A stretch of DNA of 64,000 bases from Ruegeria profundi (GTDB lineage: Bacteria > Pseudomonadota > Alphaproteobacteria > Rhodobacterales > Rhodobacteraceae). Shown one piece after another: positions 50,082 through 59,744 of the stretch. Within the stretch, counting starts at the first letter, position 1. Each line of letters opens with the position of its first letter. The DNA lies in the NCBI RefSeq assembly GCF_001507545.1, contig NZ_LQBP01000003.1:434001-498000 (forward strand), given 5' to 3'. The translations under genes were made by a program, and so were the position numbers. The notes under the pieces are model-generated. The model searched no databases and was not told the DNA's origin. It was given only the letters and a program-made list of their open reading frames with translations.

Positions 50082-51050
50082 ATGGACAGATTCGACAATG
50101 GCCCTGAAACCGCATTGAGTTGGCACCGCGACGGCAAGCCGGTTGCGCTGGCTACGGTTGTTGAGACCTGGGGCAGCGCGCCGCGCCGTGTTGGCGCACA
50201 GCTGGTGATCGGCGGGGATGGCCGTATGGAGGGCTCGGTCTCAGGGGGCTGCGTTGAAGGCGCTGTCGTGGTTGAAGCGCTTGAGGCGATCGATGAAGGC
50301 GAAGCACGTCTGCTGGAATTTGGTGTCAGCGATGAGGACGCCTTTGCCGTGGGGCTGGCCTGTGGGGGTACGATCCGTGTTCTGGTAGAACCGGTCGGCA
50401 AAGTACTGCCCGAGCCCATGCTGCGCGAATTGGTCGACGCCCGTGCCCGGCGTGAGCCTGTGGCTTATGAGGTGAACATCGAAACCGGCCACCGGGCTTT
50501 GCATCACAATGCCTATCCGGATCGCCTGCGCATGGATCGTTCGGGTTTCGAGGAAGATGGTCAAACTTTCGTTGCAATCCACAACCCTCCGCTCCGGTTA
50601 ATTGTCGTCGGTGCAGTGCACATTGCGCAGGCGTTGGTGCCGATGGCACGTATCGCGGGCTATGATCCGTTCATCGTTGACCCGCGCGAAGCTTTCGCAT
50701 CCAGCAGCCGTTTTCCCGGCGAGACGATTCTGACAGACTGGCCGGATGAAGCGGTCGCCAAACTTGGCATGGACGCGCGTACTGCCGTGGTGTTGTTGAC
50801 GCATGATCCGAAACTGGATGACCCGGCGTTGCAATCCGCACTTGGGGCGGGCGTGTTCTATATCGGTGCCTTGGGATCGACGCGAACGCACGCAAAACGG
50901 GTCGCGCGGATGAAAGAGGCCGGTTTCACCGACACCCAGATCGCGCGTATCCATGGCCCCATCGGATTGGATATCGGAGCTGCAGATCCATCGGAAATCG
51001 CTGTTGCCATTCTGGCGCAGATGACTGCCGTATTACGAGGTAAAGCGTGA
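50082..51050 (+). CDS. XdhC/CoxF family molybdenum cofactor maturation protein
   Basis: XdhC-like protein, 322 residues, which in xanthine dehydrogenase systems binds molybdenum cofactor and helps insert the sulfurated form. N-terminal XdhC_CoxI domain (ALATVVETWGSAPRRVG, VSGGCVEGAVV) with the conserved Cys in that GGC motif, then a C-terminal Rossmann domain (IVVGAVHIAQALVPMARIAG near residue 175). ATG with GGAGG upstream. Its stop overlaps the next gene's GTG. Confidence 0.9.
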   Translation: MDRFDNGPETALSWHRDGKPVALATVVETWGSAPRRVGAQLVIGGDGRMEGSVSGGCVEGAVVVEALEAIDEGEARLLEFGVSDEDAFAVGLACGGTIRVLVEPVGKVLPEPMLRELVDARARREPVAYEVNIETGHRALHHNAYPDRLRMDRSGFEEDGQTFVAIHNPPLRLIVVGAVHIAQALVPMARIAGYDPFIVDPREAFASSSRFPGETILTDWPDEAVAKLGMDARTAVVLLTHDPKLDDPALQSALGAGVFYIGALGSTRTHAKRVARMKEAGFTDTQIARIHGPIGLDIGAADPSEIAVAILAQMTAVLRGKA

Positions 51051-52045
51051 AGTTCGGCCCTGTTCCCATTGATCAGGCTGGCGGGGCCATTTTGGCCCAC
51101 TCCGTCAAAGCCGGGGACACGAAGCTGCGCAAAGGGATTGTTCTTACGCCTGAACATCAGGCGCGTCTGACTGCAGCTGGATATGAAACTGTAATAGTTG
51201 CACAGCTTGACCCAGGAGATTGTCACGAAGACAAGGCGGCCGGAATGCTGGCTGACGCGTTGGTGCCAGACCCAAAGGGTGCTGCTTTGAAGGTGACGAA
51301 GCCGTTCACGGGCCGTGTTAACCTGCTGGCAGAGGGGCCGGGCGTCGCGGTTCTGGACGTTTCCGCGCTTGAAGCCTTCAACCTGGTCAACCCAATGATC
51401 ACCGTTGCCACGGTGCCGCAGTACCAACAGATGACCACCGGCGGCATGGTCGCGACGATCAAGGTTATTTCTTACGCCGTCCCAGAAGGGGATGTGCTGA
51501 AAGCCGCTCGTCTCGCGCAGGACGCCATTCGCCTTGCTACGCCGGTCTACAAAAAGGCAGGGCTGATCGTAACCGATATTCCCGGCGGGCCGTCTAACGA
51601 AAAGGGCATCGCGGCGATCCGTGGCCGGGTCGAAGCCTTGGGAATGGAGATGAGCGATGTGCGCATCGTGCCCCATGTGACCGATGCACTTGCAAACGCG
51701 GTCACCGAAACTCAGGGCGACGTGGTGATGATCCTGACGGGCTCCGCAACCTCGGATGTATCGGATGTTGCGCCTCAGGCGGTGCGAGTCGCAGGTGGGC
51801 ATGTGGACCGTTTTGGCATGCCGGTCGATCCGGGCAATCTGCTTTTTCTTGGGTCGCTCGGGCAGCGACCGGTGATTGGGTTGCCGGGCTGCGCGCGGTC
51901 CCCGGCGTTGAACGGGGCTGATTGGGTGCTGTCCCGTGTCGCCTGTGGGATCGAGACAACTGGTGCAGACATCGCCGCGATGGGGGTAGGCGGCCTTCTG
52001 AAAGAGATTCCGACCAGGCCACAACCGCGCGCGTCACGGCGATAA
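51047..52045 (+). CDS. Molybdopterin-binding protein (MoeA/MoaB-like domain)
   Basis: Protein of 332 residues. The second half resembles the molybdopterin-binding (MoCF) fold, with LTGSATSDVSDVAPQAVRVAGG and PVDPGNLLFLGSLGQRPVIGLPGCARS. The first ~140 residues are of unknown type. It likely acts on molybdenum cofactor for the CoxL product encoded downstream. Start GTG 51047 overlaps the XdhC stop. Confidence 0.78.
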   Translation: MKFGPVPIDQAGGAILAHSVKAGDTKLRKGIVLTPEHQARLTAAGYETVIVAQLDPGDCHEDKAAGMLADALVPDPKGAALKVTKPFTGRVNLLAEGPGVAVLDVSALEAFNLVNPMITVATVPQYQQMTTGGMVATIKVISYAVPEGDVLKAARLAQDAIRLATPVYKKAGLIVTDIPGGPSNEKGIAAIRGRVEALGMEMSDVRIVPHVTDALANAVTETQGDVVMILTGSATSDVSDVAPQAVRVAGGHVDRFGMPVDPGNLLFLGSLGQRPVIGLPGCARSPALNGADWVLSRVACGIETTGADIAAMGVGGLLKEIPTRPQPRASRR

Positions 52046-52184
52046 TTTGCCTTTGTCTGCCTCCGCGTTACCTTTGAGTGTTAAGCACGCAAACAGTTAA
52101 ACCAATCCCTAAATATTTTTGTTCTCAAACGAAAATTCCCGTGTTTAACTCGGGCAAGGGAGAATTTCATTTTAGGAGGAACGA

Positions 52185-52670
52185 ATGACACAGGTCTCAA
52201 TGACCGTGAACGGAAAATCCGTGAGCGGTGACGTCGAAGGCCGGACACTGCTGTCCAGCTTTCTGCGGGATCACTTGTCGCTGACGGGCACGCATGTGGG
52301 ATGTGACACCGCGCAATGCGGCGCATGTGTGGTGCATGTGAATGGCGAGGCAGTAAAGTCATGCAATATGCTGGCGTTGGAGGCTGACGGGGCCGACGTG
52401 GGCACCATCGAAGGGCAGGCCAATCCAGACGGTTCGCTGAACGTCATACAACAGGCGTTTCAGGATCATCACGGTCTGCAATGCGGATTTTGCACACCGG
52501 GCATGGTGATGAGCGCCGCAGCCCTGCTGAAAGAAAATCCGCGCCCGACCGAAGCCGAAATTCGCAAGTACCTTGAAGGCAACCTGTGCCGCTGCACCGG
52601 GTATCACAATATCGTTAAGGCGATCATGGCCGCATCCGGTCAGGACGCAGGCAAAATCGCAGCCGAATGA
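52185..52670 (+). CDS. Form II CODH-like small (iron-sulfur) subunit CoxS
   Basis: Two-[2Fe-2S] subunit, 161 residues. The N-terminal cluster Cys lie in [16 protein letters not shown] (plant-type ferredoxin fold). The C-terminal cluster Cys are in [13 protein letters not shown] and [13 protein letters not shown]. It passes electrons from CoxL to the FAD subunit CoxM. AGGAGG is positioned before ATG 52185. Gene order S-L-M is that of form II clusters. Confidence 0.94.
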   Translation: MTQVSMTVNGKSVSGDVEGRTLLSSFLRDHLSLTGTHVGCDTAQCGACVVHVNGEAVKSCNMLALEADGADVGTIEGQANPDGSLNVIQQAFQDHHGLQCGFCTPGMVMSAAALLKENPRPTEAEIRKYLEGNLCRCTGYHNIVKAIMAASGQDAGKIAAE

Positions 52671-52750
52671 TGCCACTGCGGGCGTAGGAAAAAATGCCCG
52701 TGGAATGACTTAGGGTGCATGAGCATCCGTTTATCGGAGGAGAACAAGCA

Positions 52751-55111
52751 ATGCCCAAAGACAGTGGCATCGGAGCCAGTTCCAAGCGCCGCGAGGACGT
52801 GCGCTTTCTGACCGGAGCAGGCAACTACACCGACGACATCAACGTACATGGCCAAGCCTATGTGCATTTCCTGCGGTCTGACATCGCGCATGGCCGGATC
52901 AAGTCAATCGATACGTCAGCAGCCGAAACCATGCCCGGCGTGGTCAAGGTATTCACCGGCAAAGACTTCGAAGGCGTAGGTGGAATGCCCTGCGGCTGGG
53001 AAGTGACTGACAAACACGGCGCGCCGATGCAGGAACCGCCGCACCCCATACTGGCGCAAGGAAAAGTACGCCACGTGGGCGATCCTATCGCTGCCGTTGT
53101 GGCCGATAGTCTTGAACAGGCCCGCGACGCGGCCGAAGCCATCGAGCTGGATATCGAAGAACTGCCAGCCGTGCTGGACATGAAGGCCGCGGCGCAGGAA
53201 GGCGCGACGCTGGTTCATGACGATCTGAAGAACAATATCTGTTATGATTGGCAGTTGGGCGAGGCTGACGACGCGAAGGTCAATGAGGTCTTTGCCAATG
53301 CTGCGCATGTAACCACGTTGGATTTGGTTAATAACCGCCTGGTCGCCAACCCAATGGAGCCGCGTGTGGCGGTGGCCGAGTACAATCGGGGAACCGAAGA
53401 CTACACGCTTTACACGACATCCCAGAACCCGCACGTGATCCGGTTGTTGATGTGCGCATTTGTTCTGGGCCTACCTGAGCATAAGGTTCGTGTTGTCGCG
53501 CCTGATGTGGGCGGTGGTTTCGGTACGAAGATTTTCCACTACGCCGAAGAAGCGTTTTGCACTTTCGCGGCCAAAGCCTGTGGGCGTCCGGTGAAATGGA
53601 CCGCCAGCCGGTCCGAGGCGTTCATGTCGGACGCACAAGGTCGCGACCATGTCAGCACAATCGAACTGGCGCTGGATGCGGACAACAACTTCATCGGTCT
53701 GCGCACCAATACCTATGCCAACCTTGGCGCGTATCTGTCGACCTTTTCCAGCTCGGTTCCGACCTGGCTGCATGGTACGCTTATGGCGGGTAACTATAAA
53801 ACGCCGGTCATCCAGGTGAACGTAAAGGCGATGTTTACCAATACGGTCCCGGTTGATGCCTATCGCGGAGCCGGGCGGCCCGAGGCGACTTTCCAGCTTG
53901 AACGTGTGGTAGACAAAGCCGCGCGTGAGCTTGGGGTCGATCCGATTGCGCTGCGCCGTCAGAACTTCATAACTCAGTTCCCCTATGACACGCCGGTCGC
54001 GCTGACCTATGACACCGGGGACTATAATGGGACGATGGACAAGCTTGAAGTTGCCGCCGATCTGGCAGGCTTTGCTGCGCGTCGCACGGAAAGCGAGGCG
54101 AAGGGCAAGCTGCGTGGGCTTGGCATCAACTGCTATATTGAGGCTTGCGGTATCGCACCTTCGAACATTGTTGGAATGCTCGGTGCCCGTGCGGGTCTGT
54201 ATGATGCTGCGACAGTGCGGGTGAACGCCACCGGCTCGATCAGCGTCATGGTCGGCGCGCATAGCCACGGGCAAGGGCACGAGACCGCCTTTCCTCAAGT
54301 GGTGGCGGACATGATCGGTATCGACGAATCAATGGTCGAGATCGTGCACGGCGACACCTCGAAAATCCCGTTTGGTATGGGTACCTACGGGTCGCGTAGC
54401 CTCGCAGTTTGCGGCTCGGCCATGGTCAAGGCGACCGAGAAGGTGATCGAAAAGGCCAAGAAGATCGCGGCTCATTTGCTGGAGGCGTCTGAGGCGGATA
54501 TTGAGCTGAAGGATGGTCAGTTCAGCGTTGCGGGCACCGACAAATCGGTGGCTTGGGGTGACGTGACCCTTACCGCTTATGTCCCGCATAACTATCCTTT
54601 GGAAGTTGAACCGGGGCTTGAGGAAACCGCATTTTACGATCCGGCGAACTTTACCTTCCCTGCTGGTGCCTATGCCTGTGAGGTCGAGGTGGATCCGGAA
54701 ACAGGACAGGTCACCATCGAAAAGTTCACTGCGGCGGATGATTTCGGCAACATCATCAATCCGATGATCGTTGACGGTCAGGTGCATGGCGGTATCGGTC
54801 AGGGGATCGGCCAGGCGCTGTTGGAGAATTGCGCCTATGACGAGAACGGACAATTGCTGAGCGCGTCCTTCATGGATTACGCGATGCCGCGCGCCGATGA
54901 TGTTCCGTTCTACGAGGTCGACCATTCCAGCCAAACGCCGTGTACCCATAACCCGCTGGGCGTGAAAGGCTGTGGTGAGGCTGGCGCGATCGGCTCACCG
55001 CCTGCGGTGGTCAATGCGGTACTGGATGCGTTGAACTCGGGTGGCAAATCAGTGGATCACATTGATATGCCGGTTAGCCCGTCGCGCGTCTGGGCGGCAA
55101 TGAACAGCTGA
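52751..55111 (+). CDS. Form II CODH-like molybdenum large subunit (CoxL-type)
   Basis: Molybdenum hydroxylase subunit of 786 residues. The active-site loop reads AYRGAGR near residue 377, the form II signature; form I CO dehydrogenases carry AYxCSFR with the Cys that binds copper. The conserved active-site Glu is in [15 protein letters not shown] near the C-terminus, and the cofactor-binding Gly-rich GGGFGTK is near residue 254. The true substrate is therefore uncertain: an aldehyde, purine or related compound is possible. ATG 52751 follows GGAGGAG; the GTG start at 52715 is less likely. Confidence 0.93.
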   Translation: MPKDSGIGASSKRREDVRFLTGAGNYTDDINVHGQAYVHFLRSDIAHGRIKSIDTSAAETMPGVVKVFTGKDFEGVGGMPCGWEVTDKHGAPMQEPPHPILAQGKVRHVGDPIAAVVADSLEQARDAAEAIELDIEELPAVLDMKAAAQEGATLVHDDLKNNICYDWQLGEADDAKVNEVFANAAHVTTLDLVNNRLVANPMEPRVAVAEYNRGTEDYTLYTTSQNPHVIRLLMCAFVLGLPEHKVRVVAPDVGGGFGTKIFHYAEEAFCTFAAKACGRPVKWTASRSEAFMSDAQGRDHVSTIELALDADNNFIGLRTNTYANLGAYLSTFSSSVPTWLHGTLMAGNYKTPVIQVNVKAMFTNTVPVDAYRGAGRPEATFQLERVVDKAARELGVDPIALRRQNFITQFPYDTPVALTYDTGDYNGTMDKLEVAADLAGFAARRTESEAKGKLRGLGINCYIEACGIAPSNIVGMLGARAGLYDAATVRVNATGSISVMVGAHSHGQGHETAFPQVVADMIGIDESMVEIVHGDTSKIPFGMGTYGSRSLAVCGSAMVKATEKVIEKAKKIAAHLLEASEADIELKDGQFSVAGTDKSVAWGDVTLTAYVPHNYPLEVEPGLEETAFYDPANFTFPAGAYACEVEVDPETGQVTIEKFTAADDFGNIINPMIVDGQVHGGIGQGIGQALLENCAYDENGQLLSASFMDYAMPRADDVPFYEVDHSSQTPCTHNPLGVKGCGEAGAIGSPPAVVNAVLDALNSGGKSVDHIDMPVSPSRVWAAMNS

Positions 55112-55125
55112 GTGGAGAGAGAGGA

Positions 55126-55173
55126 CCGGGGGCCAGCCCCCCGGACCCCCGGGATATTTTTAGCCAGATGAAG
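55126..55173. repeat. Roseobacter-type intergenic palindromic repeat
   Basis: Between coxL and coxM lies a GC-rich hairpin element (CCGGGGG-CCAG-CCCCCCGG) followed by GACCCCCGGGATATTTTTAG and the tail CCAGATGAAGG. I recall closely similar elements many times in Rhodobacteraceae genomes between genes. Only this copy was noticed in the window. It interrupts an otherwise compact operon, 15 bases after the coxL stop. Confidence 0.6.
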
Positions 55174-55207
55174 GACGGACCCGCGTCTTTCGGGAAGGAA
55201 AAACGAA

Positions 55208-55999
55208 ATGTACAGTTTCGAGTTTGAAAAGCCCTCGACCATTGCTGATGCGGTTGCCGCATTGGGGGCCGAGGATGCGCAGGCGTTAGGGGGTGGGCAG
55301 ACCTTGATCCCGACGTTGAAACAAAGGTTGGCTGCACCCTCGGCCTTGATCTCGCTCAGCGGGATTGCAGAGATGAAGGGTGTTTGCGTGAATGACGATG
55401 GTTCGGTGTCAGTCGGCGGAGCGACGACCCATGCCACCGTCGCGTCAGAAGCAGCGGGCAGCTATCCGGCGCTTGCAGCCCTAGCAGGTCAGATCGGTGA
55501 TCCGGCGGTTCGGAACCGCGGCACGATTGGCGGCTCAATAGCCAACAATGATCCGGCGGCTTGCTATCCGGCGGGCGTGTTGGGATCGGGTGCAACGATC
55601 ATCACGAACACGCGCGAGATTGCGGCGGATGATTTCTTTGAGGGGATGTTTTCAACCGCGCTGGACGAGGGGGAGATCATTACGTCAGTAAGGTTCCCTG
55701 TTCCGCAAGCGGCAAGCTATCAGAAATTCCTGCAGCCCGCGTCACGGTTTGCGCTGGTCGGTGTGTACTTGGCACGGTTCGCGGACGGGGTTCGCGTTGC
55801 CGTGACAGGGGCGAGTGAAGATGGTGTTTTCCGTTGGACCGAGGCCGAGCAGGCACTGACGAAAGAATTCCGCCCGGATGCCTTGATGGACCTACGCATC
55901 AATCCGGCCAACATGATCGGTGATTTGCACGGCAGCAAAGACTATCGTGCGCATCTTGTTGGTGTGATGACAAAACGCGCGGTCCAAGCGTGCGTGTGA
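55208..55999 (+). CDS. Form II CODH-like medium (FAD) subunit CoxM
   Basis: FAD-binding subunit of 263 residues. FAD contacts lie in ALGGGQTLIPTLKQRL near residue 30 and in RNRGTIGGSIANNDPA near 102, the typical AGG and TIGG motifs of this family. A C-terminal domain follows from about 165. RBS GGAAGGAAAAACGA before ATG 55208. It ends the S-L-M set and is followed by a strong terminator. Confidence 0.92.
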   Translation: MYSFEFEKPSTIADAVAALGAEDAQALGGGQTLIPTLKQRLAAPSALISLSGIAEMKGVCVNDDGSVSVGGATTHATVASEAAGSYPALAALAGQIGDPAVRNRGTIGGSIANNDPAACYPAGVLGSGATIITNTREIAADDFFEGMFSTALDEGEIITSVRFPVPQAASYQKFLQPASRFALVGVYLARFADGVRVAVTGASEDGVFRWTEAEQALTKEFRPDALMDLRINPANMIGDLHGSKDYRAHLVGVMTKRAVQACV

Positions 56000-56015
56000 A
56001 CCACTAAATGGTTCT

Positions 56016-56045
56016 AAGCCCCGGTCATGAACCGGGGCTTTTTTT
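56016..56045 (+). terminator. Terminator of the cox cluster
   Basis: A perfect 10-bp stem AAGCCCCGGT/ACCGGGGCTT with a five-base loop is followed by a long T-run, 17 bases after the coxM stop. The rpiR coding sequence on the minus strand ends inside this structure. Confidence 0.92.
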
Positions 56046-56942
56046 TGTTTGGCGCAGCCTTGGGGGCTTGGAGGGTTGCCAATAAGCGCCGGTATCCTCT
56101 CGCGCTTTTTGATAGGCGTCGATCCGTTGTCGCGCCGCCTCGCCTCCGGCGTCGAAAAGATGCCCAAGCAAACACTCCAGAACGGCCATAGCGCCGGTAA
56201 AGCAAGAGAACGAATGCAGGGCGCGGGTGCTGACTGTAAAGGCAATGTCGGGCGCGACGCCGGGCGCGATAAGGTCGCTGTCTGAAATCAGAATCAGGTA
56301 CAGTCCCCGTTGTTTCGCGAAACGCATCGACTGAATTGTGTCCGCAGAATAGGGGTGTACGGTGATGGCAATCAGGCAGTCCTGCTGATCCGCATCCAAC
56401 AGATCGTCTGTTGCAGAGCCCATGTGACGCGGCACCAATTGGATACCAGGATGGGCCATGCGACCCGTGTAAGAAAAGTAATAGGCAAGCGCATAGCTGG
56501 CGCGCGTTGCCGTCACGAAACACCGTCTTGATGTCAGAATGTGCTCAATAGCCAATCGCACTTTTTCAGGCTTCATAAGGCGAAGGGATCGTGTGACCAC
56601 GTTTTGTTCGTTTTGTACCAATTTGGCTTGTGCAGTACCAAAGGTGTCTTCGGACTGAAGAACGTTCAGCCAATCCTGACCCAAGCTGTTTTCCCGATCC
56701 GTCACCAGCGCATTGCGAAAGGGCGAACGGAAGGCTTCGAACCCGTCAAACCCCATACGCTGCGCAAGTCGGACCAGAACGTTTGAGCTGACCCCGATCC
56801 GGGTCGCAGTCGTGCGGATCGGGTTCAGGCCGAAATCGCCGGGATGGTCGATAACGTATTTTGCAGCCGCCTGCAGGGCTGTGGGCATGTCTTCGATGTT
56901 GCGCCGCAGACGATCAGTTAATTCATTCGGGGTGATATCCAT
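56025..56942 (-). CDS. RpiR/MurR family transcriptional regulator
   Basis: Regulator of 305 residues with an N-terminal RpiR helix-turn-helix (about 1-75: LNPIRTTATRIGVSSNVLVR) and a C-terminal SIS sugar-phosphate-binding domain (about 125-260: LIAITVHPYSADTI, DLIAPG). Divergent from the BKACE-aminotransferase pair with 89 bases between, so it probably controls them. The last codons (about six) lie within the cox-cluster terminator. ATG 56942 is preferred. Confidence 0.88.
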   Translation of the reverse strand: MDITPNELTDRLRRNIEDMPTALQAAAKYVIDHPGDFGLNPIRTTATRIGVSSNVLVRLAQRMGFDGFEAFRSPFRNALVTDRENSLGQDWLNVLQSEDTFGTAQAKLVQNEQNVVTRSLRLMKPEKVRLAIEHILTSRRCFVTATRASYALAYYFSYTGRMAHPGIQLVPRHMGSATDDLLDADQQDCLIAITVHPYSADTIQSMRFAKQRGLYLILISDSDLIAPGVAPDIAFTVSTRALHSFSCFTGAMAVLECLLGHLFDAGGEAARQRIDAYQKAREDTGAYWQPSKPPRLRQTKKSPGS

Positions 56943-57031
56943 ACTCAAAGAAAAACATATGTTCTGTCATTGGCAAGTAAAAAACAACGTAAGGCGCGCT
57001 AGATGGGGCAAAGTTGACCAGAGGAATTTGA

Positions 57032-57811
57032 ATGTCGGACTCGCGATCAGAAAAACAATCCGCCAAGCGCCCATATGTTATGGTCGCTCCGACAGGTGCG
57101 CGGCGCGGGCGGTCTGATCACCCGGCGCTTCCTGTTTCCATTGATCAGATTGTCGAAACTGGGCGCGCGTGTTTTCAGGCGGGCGCAAACGGGCTGCACC
57201 TGCACATTCGCGATGCAGAGGGGCGTCATTCCCTGGATCCCGGTCGGTACGTTGAAACTGTGGCCGCGTTGCGGCGGGCCGTTCCCGAACTCGACCTGCA
57301 AATCACGACTGAGGCTGCCGGAGTATACGACGTACCCGCCCAAATCGACTGTCTTGAGAAAGTATGCGCTGATTGGGCCTCGGTTTCGGTAAGAGAGATT
57401 GCGCGGTCACCGGAACTCGCCGATCGAGTATATGGCCTGTGTGCTGCGCAAGGAACGCGGGTCCAGCATATCCTGTACGATGCGGAAGATGCGGCCTTGC
57501 TGGCGGAATGGACAAAGGCCGGGATTGTGCGCGAAGAACAGACGGAGTGCATCTTTGTCTTGGGGCGCTACGCGGCTGGTCAACAATCGTCCCCGCAAGA
57601 CCTGGATCAATTCCCCAAAGGTAAGTCGCCATGGATGGTGTGCGCTTTTGGCCCGCAAGAACATGCATGTTTGACATATGCTGCCAAGCAGGGCGGCGAC
57701 GTTCGCGTCGGGTTCGAAAACAGCCTGACTGATGAGAACGGAAATTATTGGAAAGACAATGCTGCGTCGGTGTCGGCGCTTGTTGCCAAGTTGGAAAGGG
57801 CAGTCAACTGA
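57032..57811 (+). CDS. BKACE (DUF849) beta-keto acid cleavage enzyme
   Basis: Family member of 259 residues (known ones are about 275-310). The zinc-binding HLHIRD motif is in NGLHLHIRDAEGRH near residue 50, the conserved APTGARRG near 18 and the TTEAAG region near 97. These enzymes condense a beta-keto acid with acetyl-CoA to give a CoA thioester and acetoacetate. The keto acid would come from the adjacent aminotransferase. Start ATG 57032. Its last bases overlap the next gene. Confidence 0.88.
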   Translation: MSDSRSEKQSAKRPYVMVAPTGARRGRSDHPALPVSIDQIVETGRACFQAGANGLHLHIRDAEGRHSLDPGRYVETVAALRRAVPELDLQITTEAAGVYDVPAQIDCLEKVCADWASVSVREIARSPELADRVYGLCAAQGTRVQHILYDAEDAALLAEWTKAGIVREEQTECIFVLGRYAAGQQSSPQDLDQFPKGKSPWMVCAFGPQEHACLTYAAKQGGDVRVGFENSLTDENGNYWKDNAASVSALVAKLERAVN

Positions 57812-59124
57812 GTCACGTATTTCCACGTCACACGAAATCAGAGCTACCGGTCGCAGCGGGCGGAGATGGGTGTTACCTGATCGATGCACAGGGTCGGCGT
57901 TATCTTGATTGCGGCGATGCAGCGGTTTCGTGTCTTGGTCACTCGAACCCATCGGTTATCCGCGCTGTGCAGGAGCAAGTCGAAAAGATCGCTTTTGCCC
58001 ATACCGGCTTTATGACGTCTGAACCGGCTGAGGCACTGGCTGACTTGCTGATTGAACACGCCCCTGGTGATCTGGACCGGGTGTATTTCGTCTCAGGCGG
58101 GTCTGAGGCGACCGAGGCGGCGATAAAGCTGGCGCGGCAGTACTTTCTTGAGATCGGTCAGCCCGAGCGGCGACATGTGATCGCGCGGCGGCAGAGTTAT
58201 CACGGCAACACTCTGGGCGCTTTGTCCGCCGGAGGCAACGCGTGGCGGCGGGCGCAATTCGCACCGATGTTGATAGAAATGACTCACATAGCGCCATGCT
58301 ATGAATACGCAGAGAAGCCGAACGGTGAAAGTAGCTTTGACTATGGTCAGCGCGTAGCCAATGAACTTGAAACCGAAATCCTGCGGCTGGGTCCTGACAC
58401 TGTGATGGCGTTTATGGCAGAACCCGTTGTTGGTGCGACTTTGGGCGCGGTCCCTGCGGTTGAAGGATACTATAAGCGAATTCGTGAAATCTGCGATCAA
58501 TACGGTGTTCTTTTGATTTTGGATGAGGTGATGTGCGGCATGGGCCGAACCGGGCACCTGTTTGCTTGCGATCACGATCAGGTGGCACCGGATATACTTT
58601 GCATCGCCAAAGGCTTGGGGGCCGGGTATCAGCCCATCGGTGCGATGATGTGTACAAACCGGATTTTTGATGCGATCCGCGACGGCTCAGGATTTTTTCA
58701 GCACGGCCACACCTATATCGGGCATCCGGTTGCAACGGCGGCGGCCTTGGCCGTGGTTCGTGAGCTGACCGTGCATGATCTGCCGGCGCGCGCAGGTGTT
58801 ATGGGTGAAAAGGTTCAATCTGCGTTAGAGGCGGCGTTGGGGCAGCATCCGAATGTCGGGGACATTCGGGGTCGGGGTTTGTTCCGCGGTATTGAACTGG
58901 TTGCGGATCGCGACACCAAACAACCGTTTGATCCTGCGCATGGTGTGGCGGGAAAGATCAAAAAGGCGGCATTGGCCGAAGGGCTGATTTGCTATCCGAT
59001 GTCAGGTACGCGCGATGGACGGTTGGGCGATCACATCCTGCTGGCGCCACCATTCATCATCGAAGACGCAGAGGTAGATGAGATGGTTGGGAAGCTGAAC
59101 AACGCAATAACAGCCGTTATCTAG
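57808..59124 (+). CDS. Class III aminotransferase with a probable CTG start
   Basis: PLP-dependent aminotransferase, about 438 residues. The PLP Lys is in LCIAKGLGAGYQPIGAM, the Asp in LILDEVMCGMGRTG, and the phosphate-binding VSGGSEATEAAIKLARQY is near residue 95. The homologue-like N-terminus SHVFPRHTKSELPVAAGG begins at CTG 57808, which overlaps the BKACE stop as CTGA where ATGA would be expected. GAAAGGG lies upstream. No ATG or GTG start lies near; a TTG at 57748 would add 20 Cys/Gly-rich residues. Probably makes the keto acid cleaved by BKACE. Confidence 0.88.
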   Translation: MSHVFPRHTKSELPVAAGGDGCYLIDAQGRRYLDCGDAAVSCLGHSNPSVIRAVQEQVEKIAFAHTGFMTSEPAEALADLLIEHAPGDLDRVYFVSGGSEATEAAIKLARQYFLEIGQPERRHVIARRQSYHGNTLGALSAGGNAWRRAQFAPMLIEMTHIAPCYEYAEKPNGESSFDYGQRVANELETEILRLGPDTVMAFMAEPVVGATLGAVPAVEGYYKRIREICDQYGVLLILDEVMCGMGRTGHLFACDHDQVAPDILCIAKGLGAGYQPIGAMMCTNRIFDAIRDGSGFFQHGHTYIGHPVATAAALAVVRELTVHDLPARAGVMGEKVQSALEAALGQHPNVGDIRGRGLFRGIELVADRDTKQPFDPAHGVAGKIKKAALAEGLICYPMSGTRDGRLGDHILLAPPFIIEDAEVDEMVGKLNNAITAVI

Positions 59125-59147
59125 TGGCCCCCGATACTGTCACGAAA

Positions 59148-59172
59148 AAAGCCCCCTCCAACAGGGGGCTTT
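59148..59172 (-). terminator. Terminator of infC
   Basis: AAAGCCCCCT at 59148-59157 pairs with AGGGGGCTTT at 59163-59172 around a CCAAC loop. On the minus strand a T-run follows. It lies 24 bases after infC and may serve both convergent genes. Confidence 0.88.
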
Positions 59173-59195
59173 GAACAAAACGGTCAGTCAGAACG

Positions 59196-59744
59196 TTACT
59201 TCTGAGGCAGCGGCCCAATCATCATGATCATCTGCCGGCCTTCCATCTTGGGCATGTTTTCAACCTTGCCCAGATCCTTGATGTCTTCGGCCACGCGTTC
59301 CAGCAGCTCACGACCCAGGTTCTGGTGCGCCATCTCACGGCCACGGAAACGCAAGGTGACTTTGACCTTGTCGCCCTTTTCCAGGAACTTGAAGACGTTC
59401 TTCATCTTGACGTCATAGTCATGCGTGTCGGTGTTGGGTCGAAATTTGACCTCTTTCACCTCGATGACTTTTTGCTTTTTGCGTGCTTCGCTTTCACGCT
59501 TTTGCTGTTCATACTTGAACTTGCCGAAATCCATGATCTTACAGACCGGAGGGTTCGCATTTGGCGAAATCTCAACCAGGTCAAGCCCCGCATCTGCGGC
59601 AAGTTGCATGGCTTTGGCGGGATGAACCACCCCGACATTTTCACCATCAGCGCCTATCAGGCGAATTTCGGGGGCACGGATTTTTTCATTGACGCGCGGT
59701 CCGGTTTCTCTCTGCGGCGGCGCGTTGTGGGGTCTGCGAGCTAT
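59196..59744 (-). CDS. Translation initiation factor IF-3
   Basis: IF-3 promotes start-codon selection on the 30S subunit; about 182 residues. N-terminal domain [21 protein letters not shown], linker region and C-terminal domain ([13 protein letters not shown]-like [33 protein letters not shown] end). No ATG is available near the expected start. The best start is ATA 59744, giving [13 protein letters not shown] with AAAGGA eight bases upstream. Rare starts (AUU in E. coli) let IF-3 control its own translation, so this reading is expected biology. A longer reading from ATG 59813 adds 23 residues that look unlike IF-3. Confidence 0.93.
   Translation of the reverse strand: MARRPHNAPPQRETGPRVNEKIRAPEIRLIGADGENVGVVHPAKAMQLAADAGLDLVEISPNANPPVCKIMDFGKFKYEQQKRESEARKKQKVIEVKEVKFRPNTDTHDYDVKMKNVFKFLEKGDKVKVTLRFRGREMAHQNLGRELLERVAEDIKDLGKVENMPKMEGRQMIMMIGPLPQK

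Noticed and set aside
50858-52024. 388-codon open frame on the minus strand
   Set aside because: Antisense to the XdhC and molybdopterin-binding genes, with Arg/His-rich sequence unlike a real protein.
53471-54298. 275-codon open frame on the minus strand
   Set aside because: Antisense to coxL; no recognised motif.
52751-55111. Form I CO dehydrogenase large subunit
   Set aside because: The active-site loop is AYRGAGR, lacking the form I Cys.
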